This document shows, piece after piece, positions 1 to 6,536 of a DNA stretch of 22,157 bases. The DNA is from Ruminococcaceae bacterium UBA5450. GTDB lineage: Bacteria; Bacillota; Clostridia; Oscillospirales; Acutalibacteraceae. The notes below the pieces were generated by a model. It searched no databases and was not told the origin of the DNA. It was given only the letters and a program-made list of their open reading frames with translations. Location: positions 1 through 22,157 of the forward strand of contig DIQY01000017.1 of assembly GCA_002424295.1 (NCBI GenBank), given 5' to 3'. Position 1 is the stretch's first letter, and each line of letters starts with the position of its first letter. The translations under genes and the position numbers were made by a program.

Positions 1-124
1 CAGCGGTCTGATTGGCTTTTTGGTCGCCATAATTATATCTCTCTGCGGAAAAAGTCTCGTCATGGTAGCCGCTTGCAGCTGCGCTGCGGTTTTTTTAACC
101 GAACAAATTCTCTGCTTTTTTTAA
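1..124 (+). CDS. C-terminal end of a small integral membrane protein (5' end outside window), possibly AzlD-like
   Basis: The frame starting at base 2 is open and ends at TAA 122-124, giving about 40 residues of a protein that begins before the window. The visible part is two hydrophobic stretches separated by a short polar turn (CGKS), ending in EQILCFF. This tail shape fits the AzlD family, the small subunit of branched-chain amino acid exporters, whose last helices look alike, but the piece is too short to be sure. No second start or ribosome binding site is visible, so it is a gene remnant of the window edge rather than a small complete gene. It converges with the LysR gene and shares its terminator hairpin. 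Confidence 0.45.
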   Translation, partial: SGLIGFLVAIIISLCGKSLVMVAACSCAAVFLTEQILCFF

Positions 125-197
125 AAGTGTTTTACAGAAATAAAAGTTATAGTCGCTGACCCGATGATCATTCAATCAATAAAATCTTAAAGAGCAT

Positions 198-236
198 AAA
201 AATCGGTGCATAGAAAATTTCTATGCACCGATTTTT
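198..236. terminator. Bidirectional intrinsic terminator between two convergent genes
   Basis: A perfect 19-bp inverted repeat (198-216 with 218-236) has almost no spacer, so the real loop is a few bases of the AT-rich centre. The arms carry GGTGCATAG and are flanked by A and T runs, giving a U tail in either direction. The LysR stop codon lies inside the right arm. It serves both the upstream + strand gene and the - strand LysR gene. Confidence 0.85.
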
Positions 237-1164
237 ATTTTTCAAAACATAATTTTTCTGTAATTTCAATAAAATGAGTAATTAAAGTTTGTGCATAGGA
301 TTGTTTCAGCCAAGCAAAGCGAATCCAATACCATGTGTCTTCTGGAAAATGAAAAACTTCCATTTTTGAAAGCTGCTTTTCAGAAAGAACTGCCTGTGCC
401 AAAATTTTGGGAGAAAAACAAGCGCCCATATTTTTTGCACAGAGTTCCAGAAGCGTTTCAATATTGCCCCCCTCCACTCTGATATCCGGAATAAAGCCAG
501 CCTGTGCAATCAAATGCCGACCAATTCTTCCGGCAATATCTTTTTGCCCATTCATTAAAAACGGACATTTTTCCAATGGAGTAACCTTTTTTTCCTCCCG
601 GATTTTTTGAGCCACCTGTTTTACACGATCTCCATAAAGTTGAGACAATAGCTCTTTTCCCACCAAAAGTACCACTTCTTCTTTATAAAAATCACGCATC
701 TGAACTTCATTTAAAGGAGTCAGAAACCCTGCAATCGCTAAATCGATTTCTCCTTTTAAAAGCTTCCGCTGTAAAATATCATTCAGATCCTCCACCAATT
801 GAATCTCAATGTTAGGATATTTCTCTTGATATTCTTTGAGAATTTTCGGCATCAGCGCATGTTCCCTCGTATAGGCAATCCCAATACGGAGACAGCCTTT
901 CTGATTGCCGGAAATCTCTCCAAATTCTTGCTGCATTTCTTCATATCTTCCCGAAAACTCTTCTGCATAATTAAAAAATATCCGCCCTTCATAAGTCAGT
1001 TCCAGCGGAATTTTTCTTTGAAACAGCTTACATCCCAATTCCTGTTCAATCGAGGCAATCTGGGCGCTTAAAGTCTGCTGTGTAATATAAAGGCGCTCTG
1101 CGGCTCTGGTAAAGCTGTGTTCCTGCGCGACCATTAAAAAATAGTGTATATTTAAAAAGTTCAT
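235..1164 (-). CDS. LysR-family transcriptional regulator, probable regulator of the divergent NhaC antiporter
   Basis: At 309 residues this is the normal length for a LysR regulator. Residues 1-60 are the winged helix-turn-helix (FTRAAERLYITQQTLSAQI, then LEQELG-like recognition and wing residues). From about residue 90 the two-lobed periplasmic-binding-like effector domain begins (LRIGIAYTREHALMP). Start codon ATG 1162-1164 is preceded by AGGAG at a good distance. A candidate promoter on the - strand is TTGTCA (1217-1222), 17-bp spacer, TAAAAT (1194-1199), overlapping the divergent promoter of the NhaC gene. Paired ACAGT/ACTGT half-sites lie between the genes, so autorepression and control of the antiporter are likely. 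The effector is unknown. Family assignment is secure; the target is inferred from position and site geometry. Confidence 0.93.
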   Translation of the reverse strand: MNFLNIHYFLMVAQEHSFTRAAERLYITQQTLSAQIASIEQELGCKLFQRKIPLELTYEGRIFFNYAEEFSGRYEEMQQEFGEISGNQKGCLRIGIAYTREHALMPKILKEYQEKYPNIEIQLVEDLNDILQRKLLKGEIDLAIAGFLTPLNEVQMRDFYKEEVVLLVGKELLSQLYGDRVKQVAQKIREEKKVTPLEKCPFLMNGQKDIAGRIGRHLIAQAGFIPDIRVEGGNIETLLELCAKNMGACFSPKILAQAVLSEKQLSKMEVFHFPEDTWYWIRFAWLKQSYAQTLITHFIEITEKLCFEK

Positions 1165-1176
1165 TTTTTCTCCTAT

Positions 1177-1216
1177 TACAGTGTTTTAACTGTATTTTAT
1201 ACGTTAAATAACAGTT
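1177..1216. promoter_or_regulatory. Candidate LysR operator: ACAGT half-sites
   Basis: TACAGT (1177-1182) and ACTGTA (1189-1194) form a perfect inverted repeat with 6 bp between, centred near 1185.5. A further ACAGTT lies at 1211-1216, touching the -35 box of the NhaC promoter. With the start site expected near 1251, the palindrome centre falls at about -65 and the third half-site at about -38. That is the standard recognition-site plus activation-site plan of LysR regulators. Confidence 0.6.
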
Positions 1217-1244
1217 TGACAATGGTTTTTATAAATTTTATACT
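1216..1244 (+). promoter_or_regulatory. Sigma-A promoter of the NhaC-family gene
   Basis: TTGACA (1216-1221), a 17-bp spacer and TATACT (1239-1244) make a near-consensus promoter. The predicted start of transcription is close to 1251, leaving a leader of only about 16 bases. This rules out any translation start upstream of 1251. Confidence 0.8.
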
Positions 1245-1266
1245 GGAATTGAAAAGAGGCTTTCTG

Positions 1267-2568
1267 ATGGAAACTGTTACTTTACTGCTTTTTGCGGCTG
1301 CTTTATTTTGCTGTGTCCTTTTTAATTTTCCAATTTTATATGCGCTGGTCTTCGGATACTTTTTATTTTGTTTTTATGGACTGCGAAAAGGGAAAAAACC
1401 ACAGGAACTGTTAAGAATGTCCCTTACAGGAATTAAAACTGTTAAAAATATTTTGATCGTCTTCCTATTAATCGGAATGATTACCGCCTTATGGCGTGCA
1501 GCAGGGACGATTCCTGCCATCATTTGTGATTCTTTCGGACTAATGCTTCCTTCTTTCTTCCTTGTAATCACATTTCTTTTAAATTGTCTGGTTTCCTTTT
1601 TAACGGGAACTGCCTTCGGATCGGCAGCCACCATGGGAGTAATCACGATGGCAATCGGAAACGCGATGGGCTTAGATCCCGCCTTTCTCGGAGGGGCGAT
1701 TCTCTCTGGGGTCTATTTCGGGGATCGCTGTTCTCCGATGTCTACCAGTGCACTTTTAGTCAGTGAACTGACAAAAACGAACCTTTTTACAAATATTCGT
1801 AAAATGTTTTTTACCTCTCTTGTTCCCTTTTCCATTACTTGCATATTATATATTGCTTTAGGATTTACTAAGAATTCAGAAGCTAATTCGATTGGAATAA
1901 AAGAAATCTTCGAAACGAACTTTAATCTTTCCATTTTAACCTTAATTCCTGCAATCTTAATTTTAGTGCTATCTTGCTTTAAAATTCCCGTCAAAATCAC
2001 GATGTCGCTAAGCATCCTTTCTGCCGTCGGAATTGCTTTTGGGGTACAAGGCCTAGAACCCTCTGCGTTATTTCACCTGCTGGTTTTCGGCTATCATGCA
2101 CAAGATCCTGTCCTTGCAAAACTAATTGACGGGGGCGGCATCCTTTCGATGGTGAATGTCACCGCAATTGTTTGTCTTTCCTCTTGTTATGCCGGAATTT
2201 TTAATGGCACCGGCCTTCTTATTAATTTAAAAGAAAAAATCGGAAGACTGGGTCAAAAGATTTCTCCTTATGGCAGCCTCCTCTGCACTTCCATCGGAAC
2301 TTCAATGATTGCCTGCAACCAGACGCTTTCTATTATGCTAACCCATCAGCTCTGCAACGAAATGATTTCTGACCATGAAGAAATGGCAATCAATCTGGAA
2401 AACACCGTGGTCGTTTTGGCCCCCCTTATTCCTTGGTCCATTGCAGGTGGTGTTCCACTGGCAGCAATAGGCGCACCTCAGATCAGCCTTTTATTTGCCT
2501 TTTATTTATATTTAATTCCTCTATGGAACTTTTTTAAAATCACTTACAAAAAACGAATCAATAAATGA
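1267..2568 (+). CDS. NhaC-family Na+/H+ antiporter-like membrane transporter
   Basis: The protein is 433 residues from ATG 1267, with about ten to twelve hydrophobic segments. It carries the NhaC hallmark region GAILSGVYFGDRCSPMS (about residues 142-158), in which the family has the G-[AD]-Y-F-G-D-[KR]-x-S-P pattern. A second conserved stretch, PLIPWSIAGGVP, lies near the C-terminus. NhaC proteins exchange Na+ for H+, or in some branches malate or lactate for Na+, so the true substrate is open. An upstream in-frame TTG/ATG exists at 1216/1222, but it overlaps the promoter boxes; ATG 1267 has AGAGG seven bases upstream and is chosen. It is divergent from, and probably controlled by, the LysR gene on its left, and is followed by a strong terminator. 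Confidence 0.88.
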   Translation: METVTLLLFAAALFCCVLFNFPILYALVFGYFLFCFYGLRKGKKPQELLRMSLTGIKTVKNILIVFLLIGMITALWRAAGTIPAIICDSFGLMLPSFFLVITFLLNCLVSFLTGTAFGSAATMGVITMAIGNAMGLDPAFLGGAILSGVYFGDRCSPMSTSALLVSELTKTNLFTNIRKMFFTSLVPFSITCILYIALGFTKNSEANSIGIKEIFETNFNLSILTLIPAILILVLSCFKIPVKITMSLSILSAVGIAFGVQGLEPSALFHLLVFGYHAQDPVLAKLIDGGGILSMVNVTAIVCLSSCYAGIFNGTGLLINLKEKIGRLGQKISPYGSLLCTSIGTSMIACNQTLSIMLTHQLCNEMISDHEEMAINLENTVVVLAPLIPWSIAGGVPLAAIGAPQISLLFAFYLYLIPLWNFFKITYKKRINK

Positions 2569-2620
2569 TAAATGGGACGATTCCTTTTCTCTTAGCAAAA
2601 AAGGAATCGTCCCATTTATT
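2569..2620 (+). terminator. Intrinsic terminator of the NhaC gene
   Basis: A perfect 20-bp inverted repeat (2569-2588 with 2599-2618; GGGACGATTCC core) has a 10-base loop and directly follows the TGA stop. A and T runs flank both arms. Confidence 0.88.
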
Positions 2621-2642
2621 TAAAAAAATTTTTATTTTTATC

Positions 2643-2670
2643 TTGACAAACCGTAAAAGTGTTGTATTAT
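2643..2670 (+). promoter_or_regulatory. Promoter of the ABC exporter operon
   Basis: TTGACA (2643-2648), a 16-bp spacer and TATTAT (2665-2670). The -10 box is inside the left arm of a long palindrome, so the promoter looks designed for repression. Confidence 0.7.
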
Positions 2671-2697
2671 TGTATTAGAGTCTTAATACAATAATAC
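2664..2697. promoter_or_regulatory. Palindromic operator over the -10 box and start site of the ABC operon
   Basis: GTATTATTGTATTA (2664-2677) is repeated in perfect inverted form at 2684-2697, with six bases between. It spans the -10 box and the predicted start near 2677. Small exporters of this kind are often under a GntR/YtrA-like or MarR-like repressor; none is encoded next to this operon, so the binding protein must lie elsewhere. Confidence 0.65.
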
Positions 2698-2715
2698 ATT
2701 ATGGAGATGAGGATT

Positions 2716-3639
2716 TTGTCTGAAAATATTCTTAGCACAAACAAAATTTCAAAAAAATTCGGTAATTTTCAAGCAGTTTCCGATTTGGATCTTGAACTTT
2801 GCCGCGGTGAAATTTATGGTTTGATCGGTAAAAACGGAGCTGGAAAAACGACCCTGCTCAAAATGATCAGCGGACTTTCCAACCCGAGCGGTGGTTCCCT
2901 GCAGCTTTTGGGAGAAACCACCGAAAGCGGATTTCAAAAGGCCCGCGCGAAAACCGGCTGTATGATCGAATCTCCCGGATTTTTGCCTTACCTTTCTGCG
3001 AACGATAATTTGGAATATTATCGTTTGCAAAGAGGAATGAAAGACAAAAGCTGCGTTCAAAAAGCACTAAAATTTGTCGGTCTTTCGGGAACCGGAACTA
3101 AAAAATTCAAAAATTTCTCGCTTGGCATGAAACAGCGTCTTGGCCTTGCTCTTGCCGTTTTAGATGATCCGGAACTGCTCATTTTGGACGAACCAATCAA
3201 TGGTCTTGACCCTATGGGAATTGCAGAATTTCGTGAAATGATTCTTTCGCTCAACCACGAAAAAGGCACAACCGTTTTGATTTCCAGTCATATTCTTGGT
3301 GAGCTTTCTCAGATTGCGACTACTTTTGGTTTTATGAATGACGGAAAACTGATTGAACACATCAGCGCCGCTGATTTGAAAGAGAAATGCAAAATGAATC
3401 TAAAGCTGACGGTAGACAATACGGAACGTGCTGCCAAAATTTTGGAACAAAATCTTTCATGCAATGAATTTCAGATTGAAAATGAGCGGGAAATTCATTT
3501 GGACGCTTTCCTTGATACCCCAGAGATTGTTGTAAAAGAACTGGTTGAAAACGATGTTATGGTCTCCGGTGTAGAGCGAACCGGACTTAATTTGGAGGAA
3601 TACTTTATCAATCTTGTGGGAGGAATGCAGCATGTTTAA
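2716..3639 (+). CDS. ABC transporter ATP-binding protein (BcrA/LanF-type)
   Basis: This is a single nucleotide-binding domain of about 307 residues from TTG 2716. It shows Walker A GKNGAGKT (about 38-45), a signature FSLGMKQRLGLA, Walker B LLILDEPINGLDP and the H-loop SSH. The roughly 90-residue C-terminal tail after the ATPase core is usual for bacitracin/lantibiotic-immunity exporters and for many ABC-2 systems. In-frame ATGs at 2701 and 2707 have no ribosome binding site because the operator abuts them. GGAG at 2703-2706 sits nine bases before TTG 2716, so TTG is preferred; the other starts would add five or three residues. The gene overlaps its permease by 8 bp. It drives export or immunity for an unknown compound. 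Confidence 0.9.
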   Translation: MSENILSTNKISKKFGNFQAVSDLDLELCRGEIYGLIGKNGAGKTTLLKMISGLSNPSGGSLQLLGETTESGFQKARAKTGCMIESPGFLPYLSANDNLEYYRLQRGMKDKSCVQKALKFVGLSGTGTKKFKNFSLGMKQRLGLALAVLDDPELLILDEPINGLDPMGIAEFREMILSLNHEKGTTVLISSHILGELSQIATTFGFMNDGKLIEHISAADLKEKCKMNLKLTVDNTERAAKILEQNLSCNEFQIENEREIHLDAFLDTPEIVVKELVENDVMVSGVERTGLNLEEYFINLVGGMQHV

Positions 3640-4360
3640 TCTGATCAAAGCTGATCTTTATAAGTCATTTCATCGAGCCTATCTTTATGTAATCATCATC
3701 TGCCTCGCCGGTTTGGCCGTTCTTGTCAATGTGATTGTTGCTCAATCGGACTGTTCCGTTGAGAAGGCACTACAACTAATTTTGGAACTCCTTGTTTATC
3801 CTCTGTTTTTGATTTGTCTTTTTTCCGACATGACAACTGCAGAAGAAAATAAAGAGCATTCTCTAAAAAATACGATTGCTGCCGGAATCTCTCGGACTAA
3901 GGTCTATTTTGCAAAACAAATCAGTACCCTTGTCATTGGTCTTATCACCGGGATTATCACGATTGGAGTATATATGGCTAGCGATTTTCTGCTGATGCAC
4001 TCTGACGGCAGCTTTTCTCAGACATTTTCTGATCTGATGCCCTATCTTGGAACTGCTTTTTTGTGCTATATTGCCGCCTGCTTTTTGTCAACTGCTTTGG
4101 CTTTCATTGTCAAGAAAAACGCACTGTTCAGCATTTCATATTTTGGAATTTTGGTCTTTCCAGTGCTGCTCTTCCGACTTTTGAACTATGCAAATCCGAT
4201 TTTCTTAAAGTTCGAAGAACTGACCCTCTTTATGCAGACAAACAGCATTATAACGACTGCCCCAGAACAACTGATCAACATTGTATGGGTTGCTGCGATT
4301 CACTTAGTCGTATTCTGCTTCGGCGGGCTCTTAATTTTCCACCGACAGGAAGTCAACTGA
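3632..4360 (+). CDS. ABC-2 type permease, partner of the preceding ATPase
   Basis: The protein is 242 residues, with about six membrane helices and a short N-terminal cytoplasmic start (MFNLIKADLYKSF), typical of BcrB/ABC2_membrane_4 permeases. The ENKEHSLKNTIAAGISRTKVYFAKQ stretch between helices two and three is the coupling region that contacts the ATPase in this family. Start ATG 3632 has GGGAGGA seven bases upstream and overlaps the end of the ATPase gene, which implies translational coupling. A TTG at 3614 in the same frame lies before that ribosome binding site and is rejected. Together with the ATPase it would form a homodimeric exporter. Substrate unknown; antimicrobial peptide or ion-linked export are both possible. 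Confidence 0.85.
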   Translation: MFNLIKADLYKSFHRAYLYVIIICLAGLAVLVNVIVAQSDCSVEKALQLILELLVYPLFLICLFSDMTTAEENKEHSLKNTIAAGISRTKVYFAKQISTLVIGLITGIITIGVYMASDFLLMHSDGSFSQTFSDLMPYLGTAFLCYIAACFLSTALAFIVKKNALFSISYFGILVFPVLLFRLLNYANPIFLKFEELTLFMQTNSIITTAPEQLINIVWVAAIHLVVFCFGGLLIFHRQEVN

Positions 4361-4400
4361 TTGCTGAAACTGCGTACTAAAATTAAAGAGATCCGTTGAA

Positions 4401-4415
4401 TGCGCAGTATGCGCA
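4401..4415. repeat. Short dyad TGCGCA-GTA-TGCGCA in the ABC/LysR convergent spacer
   Basis: Two copies of the self-complementary hexamer TGCGCA are separated by three bases, forming an exact dyad between the ABC permease stop and the terminator. It has no U tail, so it is not itself a terminator. Function unknown. Confidence 0.4.
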
Positions 4416-4450
4416 ACCCTTAAATAAGTTCTTCATTTAAATAATACAAG

Positions 4451-4489
4451 AAAAACGCCTGATCGTTCTGAAAACGGTCAGGTGTTTTT
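4451..4489. terminator. Bidirectional terminator between the ABC operon and the second LysR gene
   Basis: The stem ACGCCTGATCGTT / AACGGTCAGGTGT (with G-U pairs) around a short loop is flanked by five A on the left and five T on the right, so it can end transcription from both sides. The - strand LysR stop is at its right edge. Confidence 0.8.
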
Positions 4490-5417
4490 ATGTCTCTCCG
4501 TTATTATCTTCGTTGTTGAAGAATTCACGAATCATTTCCTCAAGAGCCCGATTGGAGCGACTACGGTAACCGTCCGGAGGGAACATCAGAGCAAGATCCA
4601 CAAAGTAGCGTTCTTTCCCCAAACTAAAATATTCTACATCTGCGCTTGGTACTGCACACGAGCCATAGGTGAAAGCCAATCCCAGCCCATGAGCTGCCAT
4701 GGACTGTGCAAAGGCTGCTGTCAAATTTTCATTGATGACAGGAGGATTAATCCCATATTCTTTAAATTGTTGCTGAGCCACTGTTCCCAATACATTACTG
4801 CGTTTGGACAGCAAATATTCAAAATTGGCAGTATCTCTCAAATCAATCCACGGACGGCTGCGTTGGCCGTAATGGGCAAACTCCATAACGGGGTGCGCTC
4901 GATTGGCAACAAGACACACCTCATCCTGTAAAACAGTTGAATTTTTGCGGGGACACTGATTAGCCGGGAACGCAACTAGTGCCATATCAAGCTCGCCTGC
5001 TGCAACCTTTTTCTGCAGAACAATGCTGTCGTGTTCTGAGATAATCACATTTACGGTTGGATATTCTGCACGAAACCGCTGCAGCACCGGGGGAATCAGT
5101 GCCGCTCCACGGAAACTGCTTATCCCAAAAATGAGCTGACCTCCTTTCGGCAATTCCGCCTCCCGAAGCTCCTCTTTGACACGGCGGTACTGCTGGAGCA
5201 TCTGCCGCGCATTGCGAATAAAGATTTCTCCCTCTATCGTAGGGCGCACGCCGGAACCTGTACGAACAAAAAGCTTCGTGTCCAACTCTGCCTCATAGCG
5301 AGCCAGAAATTGGCTCAAGCTTGACTGTGCAAGATACAGCTTTTGTGCCGCCTTACTGATGCCGCCTTCCTCTGCAATGGTTACAATATACTCCAATTCT
5401 TTCAATTCCATGCTCAT
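4488..5417 (-). CDS. LysR-family regulator, probable activator of the divergent hydratase operon
   Basis: The protein is 309 residues. Its N-terminal helix-turn-helix is clear (GGISKAAQKLYLAQSSLSQFLARYEAELDTKLF, about 18-50). The effector domain starts near residue 95 (LIFGISSFRGAALIPPVL). ATG 5415-5417 has AAGGGG upstream; a second ATG two codons on is equally spaced, so the start is uncertain by two residues. The gene is divergent from the DUF6282/permease/hydratase operon, and an ATC-N9-GAT palindrome lies between them at the expected recognition position. This mirrors E. coli ybhD next to ybhHIJ. Its coinducer is probably the operon's substrate or an intermediate, which is inference. Confidence 0.93.
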   Translation of the reverse strand: MSMELKELEYIVTIAEEGGISKAAQKLYLAQSSLSQFLARYEAELDTKLFVRTGSGVRPTIEGEIFIRNARQMLQQYRRVKEELREAELPKGGQLIFGISSFRGAALIPPVLQRFRAEYPTVNVIISEHDSIVLQKKVAAGELDMALVAFPANQCPRKNSTVLQDEVCLVANRAHPVMEFAHYGQRSRPWIDLRDTANFEYLLSKRSNVLGTVAQQQFKEYGINPPVINENLTAAFAQSMAAHGLGLAFTYGSCAVPSADVEYFSLGKERYFVDLALMFPPDGYRSRSNRALEEMIREFFNNEDNNGET

Positions 5418-5481
5418 TTTCCCCTTTTTTTAATTGTTGCACAAAAGCAAGTACTTTTATTTGTGAGGCCTTACATGCAAT

Positions 5482-5496
5482 ATCGGTTTTTCCGAT
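5482..5496. promoter_or_regulatory. LysR recognition site ATC-N9-GAT
   Basis: ATCGG (5482-5486) and CCGAT (5492-5496) form a perfect inverted repeat around five T. This is the classic ATC-N9-GAT LysR consensus. Its centre (5489) is about 64 bases before the predicted start of the operon on the right. Confidence 0.65.
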
Positions 5497-5518
5497 TGGT
5501 ACTATGTTGAAATCTTAA

Positions 5519-5546
5519 TTGACAATCTTTTTCTCCAGTATATAAT
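5519..5546 (+). promoter_or_regulatory. Promoter of the DUF6282-permease-hydratase operon
   Basis: TTGACA (5519-5524), a 16-bp spacer and TATAAT (5541-5546) are both perfect consensus boxes. Transcription should begin near 5553, leaving a leader of about 107 bases. The strength of the boxes with a sub-optimal spacer fits a promoter tuned by an activator or repressor. Confidence 0.78.
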
Positions 5547-5590
5547 AAAATTATTAAGGTTTCAAGACTATTTTTATGTAAAAAGCCAAT

Positions 5591-5635
5591 TGATATTTGA
5601 TGCTTTTAAATGATATATCGTTTTTTCAAATATCA
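5591..5635 (+). promoter_or_regulatory. Inverted repeat in the leader of the hydratase operon
   Basis: TGATATTTGA (5591-5600) pairs perfectly with TCAAATATCA (5626-5635) around 25 bases, which include TGATATATCG. It lies between the promoter and the ribosome binding site at about 5650-5655. It is AT-rich and has no U tail. It may be an RNA hairpin or a protein site; it could also be chance in AT-rich DNA. Confidence 0.35.
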
Positions 5636-5659
5636 GTCTGATTGTGAGAAAGGAGAAAA

Positions 5660-6520
5660 ATGTTGGAACTGTCAATGAAGGGCGTGATTGATATGCACGT
5701 CCATACGAATCCCGACCTGCGAGTGCGGGCCTATGATGACTTTGAATTATGTGATGCCGCTGTAAAAGTCGGTGCACGCGCCATCGTCATCAAAACACAT
5801 CTTGGTGACACCTCCTGCCGTGCTGCGCTGGTGAATCACTACAACAAAATCGTTCATGGAGAAAATGATTTTACCATGTTCGGTGCTATCACTCTCAACC
5901 GCTGCGTCGGCGGCATCAACCCCGTTGCAGTGGAAAATTCTCTTAAGTTGGGTGCAAAGGTAGTGTGGCTGCCTACCCAATCCGCCCGGAATCACCTCTC
6001 CAAAATGGGCAAACCTACCGATGACTGTGTAGACACCGTTGTGAACGGCAAGGTCGTTCCCGAAATGCTGGATGTCTTTAAACTCATTAACGAGTATGAT
6101 GCCGTACTGGGTACAGCCCATATCTCCCCCGAAGAGGCTTTTGTAGTTGTGGAGGCCGCGCGCAATGCCGGCGTCAAGAAAATTGTGATCACCCATCCAG
6201 AATGGTGGGTTGTCGGCATGAGCATTGAAGATCAGGTTCGGCTTGTCAAGGACTATGATGTAATCCTTGAGCGCTGCTATGCACAGAACATGGGTGGCGG
6301 CAAATATCGCAGCAACCTACCCGACAACCTTGAACTTATCAAAACCGTCGGGTACAAAAACGTAATGGCAGACACCGACGGCGGTCAGACCGAAAACCCT
6401 CACTGGGAAATTGCAATGCACGAATATATGCAGTATCTCTATGACCACGGTATTCCAGAAGAACAAGTCCGTTATATGACTCATGATACTCCCTGCAATC
6501 TGCTGGGGATAGAAAAATAA
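5660..6520 (+). CDS. DUF6282 family protein, amidohydrolase-like metal-dependent hydrolase
   Basis: The protein is 286 residues from ATG 5660, with AAGGAGA just upstream. It starts with DMHVHTNPD, placing an HxH metal site at His13 and His15. Further candidate ligands are Lys45/His47 (KTHLGD), His154 (GTAHIS), His179 (ITHPEWW) and Asp238 or Asp240 (ADTDGG). This order (HxH, Lys/His, His, His, Asp) is that of the amidohydrolase TIM barrel, so hydrolysis of an amide, ester or lactone is plausible, but no DUF6282 reaction is known to me. It has no signal peptide and is cytoplasmic. It is the first gene of the operon, 16 bp before the permease gene, in the place held by ybhH in the E. coli ybhHIJ operon. 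It could act on the imported substrate before or after the hydratase. Confidence 0.85.
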   Translation: MLELSMKGVIDMHVHTNPDLRVRAYDDFELCDAAVKVGARAIVIKTHLGDTSCRAALVNHYNKIVHGENDFTMFGAITLNRCVGGINPVAVENSLKLGAKVVWLPTQSARNHLSKMGKPTDDCVDTVVNGKVVPEMLDVFKLINEYDAVLGTAHISPEEAFVVVEAARNAGVKKIVITHPEWWVVGMSIEDQVRLVKDYDVILERCYAQNMGGGKYRSNLPDNLELIKTVGYKNVMADTDGGQTENPHWEIAMHEYMQYLYDHGIPEEQVRYMTHDTPCNLLGIEK

Positions 6521-6536
6521 TCTGGAGGAATCAAAA

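Noticed and set aside
1216..1266. Longer N-terminus for the NhaC protein from TTG 1216 or ATG 1222
   Set aside because: These codons coincide with the -35 box and spacer of a near-perfect promoter and have no ribosome binding site; ATG 1267 has one.
5747..6196. 149-residue antisense frame inside the DUF6282 gene
   Set aside because: Same reason: a shadow of a real gene with strong motifs.
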